Shown: positions 10,718 to 23,032 of the stretch, one piece after another
How the letters are laid out: the number at the start of each line of letters is the position of its first letter
How positions within the stretch are numbered: the stretch's first letter is position 1
NCBI GenBank assembly: GCA_015179025.1
Contig: WHUX01000152.1
Coordinates: 62,001-126,000, forward strand
DNA: 64,000 nucleotides
Source of the DNA: Terfezia claveryi
Taxonomy: Eukaryota; Ascomycota; Pezizomycetes; Pezizales; Pezizaceae
Direction: 5' to 3'
The notes under the pieces: generated by a model
Databases searched by the model: none
Seen by the model: the letters and a program-made list of their open reading frames with translations, nothing else
What the model was told of the DNA's origin: nothing
Program-made: the position numbers and the translations under genes

Positions 10718-11179
10718 ATGTTTCCATTTTCCTTTTTTTTCGAATCAGAGGAGTTTGTTTATGCATGGGGACGGCGTACTGAAGTCATCGGTTTTTCTCT
10801 AGTATGTATGTATCTTATGACAGAATACATCGTAGTATCTCTTGCAAAAAGTAAAATATTACTGCACAACACCCCCTACCCCAGGAAGTCTATGCTTTTG
10901 TTTTTTTTTAAGAAAAAAGAAACCTCATATATTGCTAAGTTTAATTGCCCAAATATAAACATTATTAATAGTGGGGGGTTTTCCCTAGCCTCGTAGAACC
11001 AGTCTGTTGTCTATGGGGGGAGTTGCAAGGTCACGAACTCTACAAATATATTAAGACTGGTTACTACGAGGTTAGGTTTTCCCTAGGTTGGGTGCTTTGG
11101 ATAACGGATATCAGTATGTAACCGTACATGTTAGGTGAGGTTTTTTTTATGTATCCTCTAATTTACCCCCTCCCCACCC

Positions 11180-11212
11180 AAAAAATAAATAAATAAATAA
11201 ATAAATAAAAAT
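11180..11212. repeat. AAAT microsatellite
   Basis: A run of about seven AAAT units in the second duplication unit. The matching place in the first unit (about 9090) has only three units, so the tract changed length after the duplication. Confidence 0.8.
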
Positions 11213-11639
11213 TAGGACTTTGTATGTAGAAGTATACAAGACTTATAGAAACACTACCGAAGTATCACGATGATCCTGTTTGTATGGTCCTATCGATATC
11301 ACATGATACTACACAGAACGTTGTCACCGAATGCGCATGATATCGATAATCTGACCCTACCATACGTGCTATGTGGGTACAACTTGTAGGAGCGCAATGT
11401 CTTGGAGGAGCCCTGGGGGAGCCTTGGGTGCATCTTTCATGCATGGTGTTCTGGTGGCCGGTTGATTGTGAATATTCGGGCGCATACTAGGTACAAGGTT
11501 CATATATCATGATACACTGACAAAACCTCGAGGTTACTCTTCCGGGGCACAAACGGATACACGTAGGATATATAGGTACCACCAATAAGTAACATAATAT
11601 ATTGAAACATACATATCTCGTAGTATGCAGTTGGTTGAA

Positions 11640-11850
11640 GAAATCAAGCATATCCCTTAAATCTTTGCCTTTTCCGCCTGAATATGATACGTGACGCTGC
11701 CGTATTTCTGCAAGATAGTGGACGAACCAAGGTGCTGACAGGAGGCGAGCTCCATTGACCGTTGTCAGCTGTACAGCTGACGACGCCCACATCGAGCTGG
11801 AAAAAGGAATTTCGATGACATCCCCACTATCTTCAGGAATCAATTGCATG
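11640..11850 (-). pseudogene. Exon-like fragment of an unrecognised protein gene
   Basis: On the minus strand an intron-like end (TTGGCTAG) is followed from about 11858 by a clean open frame: MQLIPEDSGDVIEIPFSSSM, then VQLTTVNGARLLSAPWFVHY, then a segment ending LRDMLDFFNQL at about 11635. The composition is that of a folded protein and unlike the surrounding repeats. At its downstream end the frame runs straight into the end of the 1.9 kb repeat unit. The likeliest reading is one exon of a gene cut off by the repeat. I cannot assign a family. No partner exons were found. Confidence 0.35.
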
Positions 11851-11864
11851 CAAACCCTAGCCAA

Positions 11865-12648
11865 GAATAAACAAACATTTGAGGGCTGTCAAAAGCAACT
11901 TTTTTTCGGTAACTCTACGCCGAGATAAAGGTGAATCAGTGAATTAGAGGGAAGGATGAAAGAGGTATATCTCCAAACCATTCAGTAATATAAAATACCA
12001 AAAAAAAGTAGCCATCAATTTTCCAAGATATGATCCAGTGAAAAAAAGGACAAAACCTCCCCCCGCCCCATCCATGGTTGCTCATCCATCCATTCACTAA
12101 ATAACCCCCCAGTTTTCCTGGGACCGAGAACACCAGTTTTCCAGATACCCGTAAAAAATAAAGAAAACGAAGCCCCAATATAAGAAAACTATCAGAAAAA
12201 AGTGATAATGATGGCGATGGTATTTATATTAACTAGACTACTCTGGATAAAAAGTAGGCGTGTATGTAATAAAGACCAGCGCTAGAATAAACCGCTTGAT
12301 GAGAGTTAATCATCGCTATAGCAATCGACTGCAATTGTCAAGGAGCCGAGTCGATGGAAGAATCGAAGCAGGTACGCCCAAGGCACCCAAGTCGCTAAAA
12401 AGGAATTAAGCAGGAAGAGGAAGAAGAAGAAAACCTGTCGCATAAAATCCGTGGTATATATAAGAAGAATTCTCAGCTACCAACAAAGAAAATAAATCCT
12501 CAAGTTGACATTAACCCAAATACAAAAGAAATGTGAAAAGTACTTAAGTAGTTCTCGTTGTAAAACAACCAAAAAAAAAGAATTTGAGCCTCAGGAATCG
12601 TAGTACCTCTTTCAGCCACCTAGAACCCCAACACCTCCAACGTCAGCT
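11865..12648. other. Intergenic region downstream of the OPY2-like gene
   Basis: AT-rich DNA with no supported gene. It includes the 3' side of the minus-strand OPY2-like gene. A GA-rich run (AGGAAGAGGAAGAAGAAGAA) is seen near 12412. Confidence 0.5.
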
Positions 12649-13990
12649 TTAGCTCTGGCCAACTGCATTTGAATCGTCAAACGGACTTTTTCCTCTGCTG
12701 CTTCTGCTGCCGACTGAAGGATCTTCCTTTTCCCTTTCCCTTTCTTTCCCTTTTGATACTGATACCCTCCGCACCGCTGAAGTCATAAGTGGCGGTAGAC
12801 CCGACCCTGCTGGTAATGGCATATCCGAGAAAGAGGCTGTGTCTGAGAACGGCGAATCCAGATCACTTGTCATTTCTGAACCCAATGTCCTCCGCCTGTG
12901 GTCTGGTTCATTTTCATCGTCTGAAGATTCTTCCTCCCAGACTGATGACTCTACCACCACTGCTTCAGCAGTGACTGTCCTGCCTGCCACTTTGCGGCGT
13001 GGAACCGATAGTCGGTTACTGTGGTCCTTTTCATGTTCTTCCTTTGCTCCCATAGTCTTTTCATTCATTTTGTTCAGGAACGTCGAGCCAACAGAGAAAG
13101 CGGGGCTGGGTGGGACAGTGGCCTTATCATACTGGCTGAGATCTACAGCGGGAACCGGTGGCGCATTTCCAAGCTGTGGGGTATTAACGGCAGAAGGACC
13201 TCCCTTTACTGTCACCACAGCGGCCTTTCCAAGACGTACTACGTTTGCCGCAACCGGAGAGACAATAGCGTTGTTTCTATATATCGTTGTTGCCACAGAT
13301 GCACGAGGATCGTGATCACCAGTAGTATAAACTGATGCTCGAAGGATGTCGTCCGCAGAGAAGAACGTACCTTGATCTGGTGATTGTGGGTATCGAATTT
13401 CGGGAACACCATGCCCTGGAAGTGGAGGGACCGGAGGAATAAACTGGCCTGGAGTGGATGGTGCAGATCGGTTCATAACTCCAGGTAGATAACCGATTTG
13501 GATAACATTGGAAGCACGAGTTGTAGTAGAAGATATTGAGGCCACTGTGTGCGTAGATGCCCTAGCAGCCCGGGAAGACCCAAAGCTAGCTTCCTTCTCC
13601 GCAGTAGCCTCCCTTTCTTTCCGCTGCTTGTTTTTATGTCGCCAGAAGAAGAACCCCAGTAACCCAAGAACAGCAAAACCCCCAATCACCCCTCCTGCAA
13701 TGGGGCCGGCACTGCTTCCACTAGAGCTATTGTCTGTGGTATTCCCTGTGCCTGAGCTATTGATATTTATGCACTTCGCCTCCGCACACTGTGTACAAGT
13801 TTGCAGGGTGAAAGTGCAGAGTTGTGTGCTTAAACAGGTCCCACAACCACCACCCATGACTTCGGGGCATTGGACACAGTCTCGCCGAAAAATTGATGAG
13901 CCAAAAGCGTGAACTAACGGCAATCCAGTCAGTTCCCTAATACCAATTTTCTTATTCTCGGGCGTACTCACCAGGTTTAACGATTGCCAT
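12649..13990 (-). CDS. OPY2: OPY2-like plasma-membrane anchor of MAPK signalling
   Basis: Opy2 is a single-pass membrane protein that recruits the Ste50 adaptor and so links sensors to the HOG and other MAPK cascades. Two exons (13972-13990 and 12649-13913, intron 13914-13971 with GTGAGT...TTAG) give 427 residues. The short first exon encodes MAIVKP. The extracellular part has the family's Cys-rich module: CVQCPEVMGGGCGTC, then CTFTLQTCTQCAEAKC. A Ser/Thr/Asn linker follows, then one membrane helix (GPIAGGVIGGFAVLGLLGFF) and basic stop-transfer residues (RHKNKQRKERE). The long cytoplasmic tail is Ser/Pro-rich with PPVPPLPGHG and ends FDDSNAVGQS. No cleavable signal peptide is seen, as in other Opy2 proteins. 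An unspliced reading would extend upstream past 14000, but the donor/acceptor pair and the Cys-rich start favour the spliced form. Confidence 0.8.
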
Positions 13991-16900
13991 TCTGTTGATC
14001 TAGGAACAAGAAATATTGCCGGATAGGCAGTACTGGACAAATACGCAAACGTATGACCGTTCAGAATATGTGAATGTGTTTTCAAATGAATGTAAGCCCG
14101 GCCGGCGGCAGAATGAGAGAAGCGACAAAGAAACCGGCGTTCGAAGGTTAAAAACCACGAGCGAATACCAAACCGAAAAAACCAGGACGGCTCGACGAGG
14201 TTATGCTGGAGTCGGGTTCGATAAGTGGGCTCAATGTGTAGTCGAATTGCACGCAGGCCGATGGGCGCAATTATTTGGCCCAAGTGTTTGGGTCTTGAGA
14301 AATCCCTAGCCCTTGCTCCTTCCTTGCAAATTGTACCGTACTTCCAAATGCACTCGCAATTATCCCTTCCGTCAAAATGACAGCCGTGCAGCACGAGGTA
14401 ACTGTCGTTCCCTTCTTCAATCGAATCTGCAAACCACACAATCCGGAATTATGCACCGAGTTGACGGTTTTTGGAACGGGGAGAGGTGGAAAGAGAAGGG
14501 AAGGCAGCGGAAGCGGTCTGCTAAGCAAAAGCACTTGAGGGGAATAAGACAGGAGTGACAGTGGGCAGTTAGTGTGCCCGTGGGGGGGAGGGTGTGGAAA
14601 CAGGGACGCACCGTAGTTTGGTTGGATGTCCGGACAAGGACAAGGTGGTTGGCACGAGCTGTGGATGGGGGGCAGCGAGAGGTATTCTAGGTACAAGGGG
14701 GCTGCTGCTTGCAAGATGAGACGACCCTCATTTGTCGTTGGCGGGTTCATTTAGAGGGCCACCCCCTCGAATCGAATTCGTCCACGGCCCGTAAGATGCG
14801 TGAATCCCACTTTTTGTGCAGCAAACCGATAGTTGCGAACAAATCCCGCGATGCGCGTCTGTATTGTATGTAATTGGCGAGAACCCATTTTGGCACCCAA
14901 GCCACCGAGCAACGCCACGGCAGCAGTGGGGGAGAACACAAACATATAATATTATGTATGCTGATTGCGACACAGCTGTATGTACATATGTACATATATA
15001 TGTACAGTACAGAGTACCAGTACAAGATGTCAACCAGACTACGGTACCAGTGCAAGTTATGGAAGTATATGTTCATGCAGACCACTGTTCATGACGGAGA
15101 ACTGCCCGTGCAGCGCAGTCTGCCTTAATTGGCCTCGAATTGCTGAATTATTTGCAATCTCATGCGAAGCTGCTGTAAAGAATGACGATTGGTCAAGGCA
15201 CCGCAGATCCAACAAGACCGCAGGTTGACTGAGCTGAAAGGTCAACATGGGCTTCGAAGATTATACGCGAGTAGCGAATGTTCTTTGTACTCTAGAACTG
15301 CAAGCACGATGTTCTGGAGACTAGCTGTTGTGATTCTTCTTGCCTGACCGCTCATATATTTCGAGAACTTGCGCCTTACAGTTGTGTTATAGGCACTGGA
15401 GTGGCATCAGTCAAATCGCAACCCTATTCATTACGCAAATCTTTTCCACGCCGAGGTATCCATCGTCAGCCTAGCATCATCTCGGCCTAGGGCCAGGACC
15501 ACCATGGCAACTCAAGATCCATCTCCAATTGCCGCGTTGACGGGTATGTACATAAGTATGTCCCCGGAGTATATTTATATGTCTCATAAAAATGGGCAAA
15601 AGATTACTAGCTTGGTAGACATTGACCAGTGGTTAGTTGTTTCCATACAAATTACCCAGTGCATGGTAATCTCTCCTCTTATATTTTACATCGTATTGGC
15701 TTGAGAATGCATATGTTAGATGTCAACTTCCACTTATTTAGCGCACCCTAGATAACAGTCTAGGAACGTTTAAAATTAATCAGAGCCAAAAAGTACAACT
15801 CCCTTTGCAAGTGGACATAAACAAAAGAAAAGAGCTATAAAGGGCTGGTCATAAACAGTGATATAGTTTAGATAGTACTATCTTTTGCAAGAGGACTTTC
15901 ATTCTATGGGAACTATTCTTGGTGTAAGAATCTGTTCTTTGATATCCCTTTATATAACCACCTTTGGCCAGTGCCAGTTCGTACGTAGTATGGTTATAGT
16001 TGAGTGAGCACATTTATACAACGTATAAAGAGAATTTTTGCGAGTTGCATATTAATCAGAACTATTTATCGTCTCATCAAACACATGCACAGCACTACCT
16101 AGTCTCGTCAGCAATGTGTCATCAGAGCTGCTTTGCCGAATTTTCAAGCCATAACCAGACTAGTTGGCACAAAGTGCAAAGCCATGTCCTGGAACCAGAC
16201 TAATGTTGTTCAATATTAAATCACTGAATGTGCCAACCAGACTATTTCACTGAAGATGTACAGAAATGAGTGATTAGGGCCCGCCTACAATGCGTCATGT
16301 TCTGGCAATTTATATCTGAAAGTTCATCGTACCACTATGGAGCGGAAATAACTGGGAGCTATGTCAAACTGACAGACATGCATATATTAGTCCAAATCAA
16401 GCATTCGCACCGTATCTTGATGGATTTTGGCTGGAGGGAGATTTGAGCGGATGATATTTACTGCAAATAGACTAGAATATCTATATATGTACAGTATATA
16501 CTGTACATGAGTGGGAGCAGCTGGGTATCAAGAATTTGTATGTAAATTAATGCTAAAATCCAACCTAAAAAAATATATAAGGTTAGTGGCAAGGGGAATC
16601 CCACGTGATTTAGAAAAGGCCCCTTCCTTTATAACCTACTGCTGGCTTGCTCCGCTCCTGCTTAGAAAACACTCAACCGGCATAGTGCATGTGTAGTTTT
16701 GGCCTTTGTAGTCGAAGAATAACTACGTACATGCCCAAGCTTGAGAACTACCGAGATAAGCGTTAAAAATCAAGTGGATTGGACAAAGGAAGAATAAGCC
16801 TGAAACACGGATTGGACGTTGGATGGCGTGAAACAACTAGTTGACCCAGCAATCCAAAATTTCCAGAATCCCGCCAAGCAAGTCGAGGTACCGGTATGTA

Positions 16901-17875
16901 TTTCTTCCTGACCGAGAAACACAGCCATGGACAAGGAATCTTATTAATTGAAGTAAAATCAGTTCCGGCTTTCGGGTGGTTCCAATAATAGAACAAATTT
17001 GCGTACAAGCTTTTGGAGTTGCGACTGGCTGAGAAATTCTGAGCGGTTAGGTGGTTAGATGGGTAACTAGGAGTTGCCAGGTTTGTAACAACGAATCCAT
17101 CTGTGCGCCACCACAAGTACTTCTCGATGGCCAGAAAAGGCTCCCAGACGCGTTGATTTTTGGTTCAATATCTAACCTGCATCTGAAACCTGAGCTCACT
17201 ATTCATTAATGTGGTTAGCAGGTCATTTCGTCCTCATGAGGAGTATTCCTCAGGGCCCTTATCCGAGCACAGAGAATATTACCAAGGCAAGGCGAAATCA
17301 GATTAAAGGAGGAATGTAACAAAGGGAGGATCATGGGGCTTTTTTGGACATGGTGTGCCATCGTCCGGTCTGTTTAAGGGAGGGGACTGGTGGTACGGGC
17401 AGTCAGCACAGCTGTGATTCCCTTACCTGCACTCTCTTGTAGACTTTCAGCTCGTTTGGCGGACAGGACTTACATTTGGTCTTGAAGTGAGGGCATATGT
17501 CTGTGCATCTTTCGGATGGCCTGTACATAGAGGTAGCCAAGCTCGACCCAAACTGTACAACATTCACCAACGTTGAAGCCGTGCTTTCCTTACTGCCTGG
17601 AGTTTAAGCCCAACTTGACCAGCACAAAAAAAGACCCTGTCGGTTGGCTAGCCCTGTCAGAAGAGGTACCTAGGCTTCTATCCTCTCATTCGGCTCTCCT
17701 TTCCCCCTACCCAGGCCATCTAAAAGGGCTTCACCTCGAGCTTTCAGCCTTTCTTCACCACTTTTTCCCCTTTCTCTCCACTTGCTGCTCCAGCAGATCA
17801 TTTACTACCGTCAGTTCAGGGGCTTGGGGGCAAACAAACACTAAAAATTGAATAGATCCCTTTACATCGTTGACA
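13991..17875. other. Divergent intergenic region between the OPY2-like gene and chitin synthase
   Basis: About 3.9 kb without a supported complete gene. The dispersed motif with core AACCAGACT occurs at 15031, 16152, 16193 and 16234, three of them within 100 bp. At 15504 an ATG in good context (ACCACCATGG) begins MATQDPSPIAALT followed by GTATGT, which looks like an orphan first exon. From about 17680 to 17810 the plus strand is pyrimidine-rich, as is common just upstream of highly expressed fungal genes, and probably forms the chitin synthase core promoter and leader. Confidence 0.5.
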
Positions 17876-20800
17876 ATGTCGTATCAGGGTGGAAATCCCC
17901 ATCAAGAGGGGCATGACCTTCAACAATATCCTCCCTCGACATACCATATGCCACCCGCTCAAAACTACGATTCCGATGATGAACAGCAAGAGCGAGCTCC
18001 TCTCAATACCCAACAGCCAGGGGCTTCTCCCTTTGACGACCTAGGTAGTCAACAGCATGCCGGATATACCTTGGAGGAGCAATATGCCCCAAGCCCGGCT
18101 CCGGGATATACAGAGAGCCCAGGATATGATCAACCCCGTGTACCAAGCCCGTATAACAGATCAGAGACATCCTCCACTGAGGCATGGCGCCAGAGACAAG
18201 CACCAACTACGGGGCTAAGAAGATATGCCACCAGAAAAATTAAGCTCACAGCTGGGCAAGCATTGTCCATTGACCATCCAGTTCCCTCTGCAATTCAAAA
18301 CGCAATCCAGGCTAAGTACCGTCAAGCTGATGTCGAAGGAGGGAGTGAGGAGTTCACTCACATGAGATGTAATTGAAACCCATCCACATATGGTCTTTCG
18401 GTCGCTAATTATCGGAGTGCAGATACTGCTGCTACTTGTGACCCTGATGACTTCACTCTCAAGAACGGATATAATCTTAGGCAGTCGATGTACAACCGGC
18501 ACACCGAATTGCTCATCGCTATCACCTATTACAATGAAGACAAACAGCTTACAGCTCGTACAATGCACGGTGTTATGCAGAACATCCGTGATATTGTAAA
18601 CTTGAAGAAGTCCGAGTTCTGGAATAAAGGTGGCCCGGCTTGGCAGAAGATTGTAGTTTGCTTAGTCTTTGACGGTATCGATCCTTGTGACAAAGATACT
18701 TTGGACATTCTTGCAACCGTTGGTATTTTCCAGGATGGTGTAATGAAGAAGGACGTTGATGGAACAGAGACTACTGCCCATATTGTAAGTTTTCACCGGC
18801 ATTGTTCTCCCTGACCACGATTTCTAACTCCTTGCAGTTTGAATATACGACACAGCTTTCAGTCACCGCTGCACAACAGCTTGTCCGTCCCCGTGATGAC
18901 GATCCTGGGTGTCTCCCACCCGTGCAGATGATCTTCTGTTTGAAGCAGAAGAACTCGAAGAAGATTAACTCTCACAGATGGCTGTTCAATGCTTTCGGTA
19001 GAATTTTGAATCCTGAGATCTGTATTCTCTTGGATGCTGGTACCAAGCCTGGCTCTAAGAGTATTCTTGCCCTATGGGAGGCATTTTACAACGACAAGGA
19101 TTTGGGCGGAGCTTGTGGTGAAATCCACGCGATGTTGGGTAAAGGAGGGCGCAATCTTGTGAATCCTCTGGTAGCAACGCAAAATTTTGAGTACAAGATC
19201 TCGAATATTTTAGATAAGCCTTTGGAATCCGCCTTTGGATATGTCAGTGTGTTGGTAAGTACAATATCTTTCCCTTTCTTTTCATTTTTCCGCATCTGAC
19301 ACCTTATAGCCTGGGGCTTTCTCCGCCTATAGGTTTAGAGCCATCATGGGGCGTCCTTTGGAACAATACTTCCACGGTGACCACACTCTCTCTGCAAGGC
19401 TCGGAAAGAAGGGTATCGAGGGCATGAATATCTTCAAGAAGAACATGTTCTTGGCCGAAGATCGTATTCTTTGTTTTGAGTTGGTCGCGAAAGCAGGTTC
19501 GAAATGGCATTTGACTTATGTCAAGACTTCGAAGGCAGAAACTGATGTGCCCGAGGGTGCACCTGAGTTCATATCTCAACGTCGTCGATGGCTTAATGGT
19601 TCTTTTGCCGCTAGTGTCTATGCCCTTATGCACTTTGGCAGAATGTATTCCAGCAGCCACAACATCATTCGCATGTTCTTCTTCCACATACAACTTATTT
19701 ACAATGTCGCTTCTGTTATCATGTCCTGGTTTGCACTTGGTATGATCCCTTAACCATCAATATTGACCTTGTGTATAGTGTAACCTTGCTAATTTTGGCT
19801 TGTAGCAAATTTCTACCTTACAACTGTGGTCATCTTGGATCTTGTCGGAGATCCAACAGAGAAAGCCATGGAGGGCGGCGCTGTACCATTTCCGTTCGGT
19901 GATCGCGGATCGGAAATTGTCAATACCATTATCAAATTCCTCTATGTGGCCTTATTGCTTCTGCAATTCATCTTGGCTTTAGGAAACAGACCCAAAGGGT
20001 GAGATACCTAGCATTCTATGCCGAGCCCGTCACTAACGGCTACATAGTTCTAAATACTCCTATCTTACGTCCTTTGTTATTTTTGGTCTTATCCAGCTAT
20101 ACGTCATCATCCTGTCCTTCTACCTCGTCTATAAAGCCTTCAGCGGAGGCACCGGAGACCTTAAGGATTCGAACGGCAACTATACTGTTTCTCAGTTCTT
20201 CTCCTCGAATACAGGGGTAAGTCATAGTCTCCGGCACTTTTGTAGCATCTGCTAATGATCAATAGTTGATTATCGTTGCCTTGGCTGCTACTTTCGGTCT
20301 TTATTTCGTTGCATCTATCATGTACCTGGACCCATGGCACATGCTTCACAGCTTTCCTCAGTACCTTCTCACGGTCTCCTCTTATCAGAACATCCTCAAC
20401 GTCTACGCATTCTGTAACTGGCACGATGTTTCTTGGGGTACCAAGGGTTCTGATAAGGTTGATGTTCTGCCATCTGCCGTTACCAAAGTATCTGATGATG
20501 GTAAAGCCAAGGTCATTGAAGAAATCGATAAGCCACAGGCCGATATCGATTCTGCTTTCGAAGTCACTGTCAAGAGAGCTTTGACCCCCTTTAAAGCTGA
20601 AGTTGAGATCGAAAAGAAGACGCTCGATGATTCGTACAAGTCTTTCAGAACCCGATTGATCACCCTCTGGATCTTCACCAACGGTGTTTTGGCGGTCATC
20701 ATCTACTCCTCCAGCTTCGATAAATTTACCCGCGCCGAGGGCTCAGCGAAGACTCCAGATGAAATCGCCACTGGCATGACACAGCAAGAAGCACGTACAG

Positions 20801-20968
20801 CTGAATATTTCCGAATGTTGCTCTGGGTTACATCTGCTCTTTCGTTCATTCGCTTTGCTGGATGCGTAAGTATATTACTACCCCTTTTGCACGATGTAGC
20901 GCTTACACTATCCATAGGTCTGGTTTCTGGGACGTGCCTCTATCCTGTGCTGTTTCGCAAGACGTTAA
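17876..20968 (+). CDS. Chitin synthase, class III
   Basis: A plasma-membrane glycosyltransferase family 2 enzyme that polymerises UDP-N-acetylglucosamine into cell-wall chitin at growing tips. Eight exons (17876-18368, 18423-18784, 18838-19254, 19310-19739, 19806-19998, 20048-20216, 20266-20865, 20918-20968) join in frame to 904 residues, normal for the class. A disordered Pro/Gln-rich N-terminus (about 1-110) is followed by [17 protein letters not shown] and [20 protein letters not shown]. Catalytic landmarks are DAGTKP (about 351), [10 protein letters not shown], the acceptor block AEDRIL (about 474) and QRRRWLNG (about 514), then several membrane helices. [14 protein letters not shown] lies near the C-terminus. 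[20 protein letters not shown] and the short tail lacking a myosin motor fit class III and not V or VII. Start: first ATG after a CT-rich leader. Class III genes are specific to filamentous fungi, which supports the organism call. Confidence 0.95.
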
Positions 20969-21529
20969 ACTACTATCACAGAACATTATGCTTCTCAAGG
21001 GGAATGGGGTTGGCCCGGATCGCCCTCGGTAGATCTTATCTACTTTGAAGCATGGGGGGCCGCTACAAAAAATTTCACAAATTAGGATCTATTCTATTAG
21101 GATTCCATTTAGGTGCTTCAGTTGATGAGTGTGGCGAATTTCTTTGGCTTGTGCTGCAATGTCTTGTAATCTGTTCCAACTTCCGTCTTAACCTGTGCTC
21201 ACTGCTTTCTACATCTACCTGTAACGAACGAAATGTCAATGCCTTTAGATATAATCACCATATACATAGAAACCGTAATTTTCTTTGTGGAATAGAAGGT
21301 TATTTCATATTTCGCCTTTTGAAGTTGAGGGTAATTGTTGAACATCTGGGGTTGATGCATCGTGAGGGTATGCCCTAAGATTTAATGACCACGCGCCAAG
21401 AGTCTTCTGCTCTCTAGAGGTATTAGAAAGGAACGCACCTCGTAACGAACATCAACGAAAGTACGCTCATTCTCCTCACCAACGGAACTTTGCTAGTCAA
21501 TTTTCGCTTGGAAGACTGAAATATCTAAA
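20969..21529. other. Spacer between chitin synthase and uL1
   Basis: Holds the chitin synthase 3' region and the promoter and leader of the ribosomal protein gene. No gene or recognised element is seen. Confidence 0.5.
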
Positions 21530-22261
21530 ATGTCTAAGATCACAGTCGCCGGAGTGCGTACCAACGTTAAGGAGTTGCTCGACTACTCCCTGAACGAGAA
21601 GAAGAGGAACTTTTTGGAGACCGTGGAGTTGCAGATTGGATTGAAGAACTATGATCCTCAGAGGGACAAGCGTTTCTCTGGAACTGTCAAGTTGCCTCAG
21701 GTGCCTAGGCCCGGAATGAGTGTCTGGTAAGTCACAATTTTCTTTGCGGTTGCATCGCGGATTGGAATTGGTCGGTGGAATCGATTGACTGACAACTACA
21801 TTAGCATTCTTGGTGACCAACACGATATCGATCGTGCTAAGCACCATGGTTTCGAGTCCATGTCCGTTGACGATCTCAAGAAGCTCAACAAGAACAAGAA
21901 GCTCATCAAGAAGCTCGCCCGCAAGTACGACGCCTTCCTCGCTTCCGAGCCCCTCCTCCGTCAGATCCCCCGTCTTCTCGGCCCCGGTCTCTCCAAGGCC
22001 GGAAAGTTCCCCACCCCAGTCTCCCACGGTGAGGATCTCGCCCAGAAGGTTACCGATGTCAAGTCCACCATCAAGTTCCAGCTCAAGAAGGTGTTGTGCA
22101 TGGGTGTCGCTGTTGGAAACGTTGGCATGACCGAGGACCAGTTGATCTCTAACATCATGTTGGCTATCAACTACTTGGTGTCTTTGTTGAAGAAGGGATG
22201 GCAAAACGTTGGTTCCTTGACTATCAAGGCTACCATGTCTCCGCCAAAGAGGCTTTACTAG
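21530..22261 (+). CDS. RPL1: 60S ribosomal protein uL1 (L10a; yeast L1)
   Basis: Structural protein of the large-subunit L1 stalk, which contacts deacylated tRNA at the ribosome exit site. Two exons (21530-21726 and 21805-22261) give 217 residues, exactly the usual length. The start [10 protein letters not shown] is followed by [20 protein letters not shown] and [10 protein letters not shown]. The core [36 protein letters not shown] and [12 protein letters not shown] are near-invariant, and the end is [15 protein letters not shown]. The intron (GTAAGT...TTAG) splits the codon for Cys in SVCILGD. Exon 2 uses almost only C-ending codons (CTC, AAG, GCC, CGC), the strong bias expected of a highly expressed gene and visibly unlike its neighbours. 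Confidence 0.97.
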
Positions 22262-22782
22262 ATGTGTTTTTCTTTTGTCCGGGGTGGGAAAAGTAATTAG
22301 GTTTCCTTTTCTTTCGGGTTGGGCGGGGTCTAGGTCTGGGTCTGGGGGGACATGAATGGGATTTTATATCTGTCATTTCTGAATTTTTTTTTTATTTTTA
22401 CAAACATTGACCACGCCTCTTCATGAAATGGGCGGCCTGCAAACAAAGGCCAGTGGTGTAATAAATACCAACAGAATTGTCTCCTGCCCTTTCTTTTGTG
22501 TCCGCGAGAGGGAATGCCTTGAATTTGCGACATGACGAGTCATTACATGCATGCAGACGGGACAGGCAGACAGACAGGAAACCCTACCGTACTGGTAGTC
22601 ATGTTGCACGTCAATCTGTTTTGACAGCACAACTCTGGGCATCCCCTGCTCACGTACCGCCCCACTCGTGCGTTCTGGGCTTTCAATTCGCTTATTTTGC
22701 TCCCTGGAGTATGCGCGATGTAGCTGAACTGGGATAGAGCACACCGTGCGCAAGAATATATTATCGTCAGAGGCATCAGTGG
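22262..22782. other. 3' flank of uL1 up to the transposon insertion
   Basis: The terminator region of the uL1 gene with T-rich tracts near 22385-22400. No gene is seen. The MULE inserted about 520 bp downstream of the uL1 stop codon. Confidence 0.5.
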
Positions 22783-22792
22783 CATCTGCAAC
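22783..22792. repeat. Target-site duplication, left copy (10 bp)
   Basis: CATCTGCAAC directly abuts the left terminal inverted repeat. The same ten bases abut the right end at 27549-27558. A perfect 10-bp duplication fits the 8-11 bp usual for Mutator-like elements. Confidence 0.93.
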
Positions 22793-23032
22793 GAGAAAAC
22801 CTTTGAAATACCCCTCGGGTAACACGGACTCCTGTGAGACACCCCTCGCTTAGTGGAACATGTCTAAGATACAATACTATACCACTCTCTCTACTAGACA
22901 TGACTCTAGTCTGGCTGGCGTGACTCTATGCAGAGGCTCCTCTATTATGTAGCTGACACGCTCTCTTCTGCCAGCTAACGCGGCTTCTCTAGGCTTTCGT
23001 CTGGCAAAGGCTTCATTCTCTTGGCAGTACCG
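22793..23032 (+). repeat. MULE left terminal inverted repeat (240 bp identical core)
   Basis: Runs from GAGAAAACC at the insertion boundary to GGCAGTACCG. It is the exact reverse complement of 27309-27548 as read by eye. It includes CTAGTCTGGCTGGC (about 22906), a near match to the dispersed motif. The left arm then carries about 20 extra bases (GTACCGGTCACGTCC...) before homology to the right arm resumes. Confidence 0.9.

Larger units (their letters stand above)
8010..11640. repeat. Two-unit tandem duplication of about 1.9 kb carrying coiled-coil copies 2 and 3
   Basis: Unit 1 runs from about 8010 to 9540 and unit 2 from about 9960 to 11640. Both begin with ACACGTGCTTTTCAACACAG and a conserved leader with TTTTTGTATA, then a coiled-coil gene. 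They then share GGGGACGGCGTACTGAAGTC, CAGTATGTAACCGTAC, an AAAT-rich tract, GTATGTAGAAGTATACAAG, TGCATCTTTCATG, and an end near ACATATCTC. Copy 1 at 6294 shares only the leader and gene, so it is an older duplicate. Unit 1 alone has an expanded GC-rich minisatellite and unit 2 alone a longer AAAT array. Start spacing of the three genes is 1898 and 1945 bp. Confidence 0.75.

Noticed and set aside
13991..14439. N-terminal extension of the OPY2-like frame up to 14439
   Set aside because: The extension has no family similarity. A good GTGAGT...TTAG intron at 13914-13971 and an ATG at 13990 give a better start.
17573..17851. 92-codon frame just before chitin synthase
   Set aside because: It covers the CT-rich promoter and leader and ends before the chitin synthase ATG. 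Leu/Ser/Pro-rich content comes from the pyrimidine tract.
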